Of a stretch of 35,979 nt of DNA, positions 35,405-35,979 are shown one piece after another. This stretch comes from DASPOF01 sp035626155. Lineage in GTDB: Bacteria; Desulfobacterota; Binatia; Binatales; Binataceae. The notes under the pieces are model-generated. The model searched no databases, was not told the DNA's origin, and was given only the letters and a program-made list of their open reading frames with translations. Location: the NCBI GenBank assembly GCA_035626155.1, contig DASPOF010000142.1:1-35979 (forward strand). The letters run 5' to 3'. How positions within the stretch are numbered: position 1 is the stretch's first letter; each line of letters begins with the position of its first letter. The position numbers and the translations under genes are program-made.

Positions 35405-35692
35405 ATGGTCGTCGGTATATTGCGGCTCACCCTGTTCCTGCCTGAAAACCACTCGCTCAAGGGCAAACGCCAGGTCTTGAGGGCGATCAAGGACCGGGTG
35501 CGGAACAAGTTCAACGTCTCGATTACCGAGTCCGACGGCCACGAGATGTGGCAGCGGGCCGAGCTGGGAATTTGCCAGGTCGGGAGCGATCGCAAGTTCG
35601 TTGACTCGGCGCTGCGCGAGGTCGTCAGTTTCATCGACTCGCTCGCACTTGCGCCGCTCGGCGAAGAGCAATTCGAACTGATCAACTGGTAG
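35405..35692 (+). CDS. ylxP: YlxP-like DUF503 protein
   Basis: The ATG at 35405 follows a strong GGAGGCGGAGGGGG site and gives 95 residues. The family hallmark is HSLKGKRQVLRAIKDRVRNKFNVS, after a MVVGILRLTLFLPEN start. The protein has the small alpha/beta DUF503 fold. Its place between infB and rbfA is typical in many bacteria. The function is unknown; a ribosome-related role is assumed from synteny. An in-frame extension back to 35366 is Gly-rich and upstream of the ribosome site. Confidence 0.92.
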   Translation: MVVGILRLTLFLPENHSLKGKRQVLRAIKDRVRNKFNVSITESDGHEMWQRAELGICQVGSDRKFVDSALREVVSFIDSLALAPLGEEQFELINW

Positions 35693-35767
35693 GGGCGCGC
35701 GAAGGCAGGCAGGTGCGCGGTCGCGGACCGCGCCTGTCCTGTTATTGCGAGCCGTGGAGTGACGGCG

Positions 35768-35979
35768 ATGAGCGAAGGGCGGCGGTCTGAACGAGTCGGG
35801 GAACTCGTACTGAGGGAAATCTCCGAGATGCTGGTGCACGATCTCAAGGACCCCCGGCTTCGCGGCGTGACGGTCACCGAGGTTGCGATGAGCGACGATC
35901 TCCGCCACTGCCGCGTGTTCTTCTCGCATCTGGAGGGCGCGGCGCATGCCCCGGCGGCGATCGCGGGCTTCAGGAGCGC
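35768..35979 (+). CDS. rbfA: Ribosome-binding factor RbfA (partial, 5' part)
   Basis: RbfA binds the 30S subunit during late maturation and cold adaptation. The ATG at 35768 follows GGAG with 8-bp spacing. The visible 70 residues match the RbfA KH-like domain: RSERVGELVLREISEML, then DPRLRGVTVTEVAMSDDLRHCRVFFS. A GTG three codons upstream is another possible start. The gene runs off the right end and completes the standard operon after ylxP. Confidence 0.93.
   Translation, partial: MSEGRRSERVGELVLREISEMLVHDLKDPRLRGVTVTEVAMSDDLRHCRVFFSHLEGAAHAPAAIAGFRS

Overview
The window is about 36 kb of high-GC, gene-dense bacterial chromosome. Nothing in it looks viral, transposon-borne or CRISPR-like. 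The gene content is that of an aerobic, heterotrophic, probably uncultivated Gram-negative bacterium: heme A synthesis, a TonB-type protein, a lipoprotein, secreted proteins and many acyl-CoA enzymes. Paired MaoC dehydratases, a FadD15-type ligase, a GH57 enzyme and the rimP-nusA-ylxR-infB-ylxP-rbfA order would fit a deltaproteobacterium-like lineage such as Binatota/Desulfobacterota. That placement is inference, not something the sequence proves.

Layout. Positions 1-340 hold the 5' part of an FTR1-type iron permease on the minus strand behind a near-perfect Fur box. Positions 586-2815 hold a small zinc-ribbon protein, a 3-hydroxyacyl-CoA dehydrogenase, a stand-alone Lrp/AsnC-type ligand-binding domain and a GreA factor. 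A convergent long-chain acyl-CoA ligase follows (2878-4665). Positions 5023-7773 are a heme A/oxidase-assembly operon (ctaA, ctaB, a Cys-rich small membrane protein, a DUF420/CtaM-like protein). After a glutathione S-transferase comes a cobalamin riboswitch (about 8528-8622). Its downstream hairpin covers the likely ribosome-binding site of a TonB-like protein, so B12 probably controls that protein's translation. A secreted protein and YqeY follow, then three stacked hairpins and an ABC-F ATPase.

The most unusual gene is at 13036-16881. It encodes 1281 residues that read as an N-terminal restriction-endonuclease-like domain lacking its usual catalytic residues, a long TPR array, a GreA/GreB C-terminal-like module and a PIN-type nuclease domain. 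This looks like a predicted conflict or RNA-targeting protein set among housekeeping genes.

Positions 17071-21234 hold small conserved unknowns, an alpha/beta hydrolase, a PKD-domain secreted protein, a TPR lipoprotein and phosphofructokinase. Positions 21411-27465 form a carbon-metabolism block: an SDR, a HadA/HadB-like dehydratase pair, a GH57 enzyme only 5 bp from acetyl-CoA synthetase, and a CBS-pair protein. Positions 27625-29826 hold a small unknown protein, an MgtC/DUF4010 membrane protein and a small membrane protein, all on the minus strand. The window ends in the translation/transcription operon rimP-nusA-ylxR-infB-ylxP-rbfA (30107 to the edge), preceded by a compact terminator-like leader hairpin. 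Long antisense open frames are common here because of GC-rich codons, and they were ignored.
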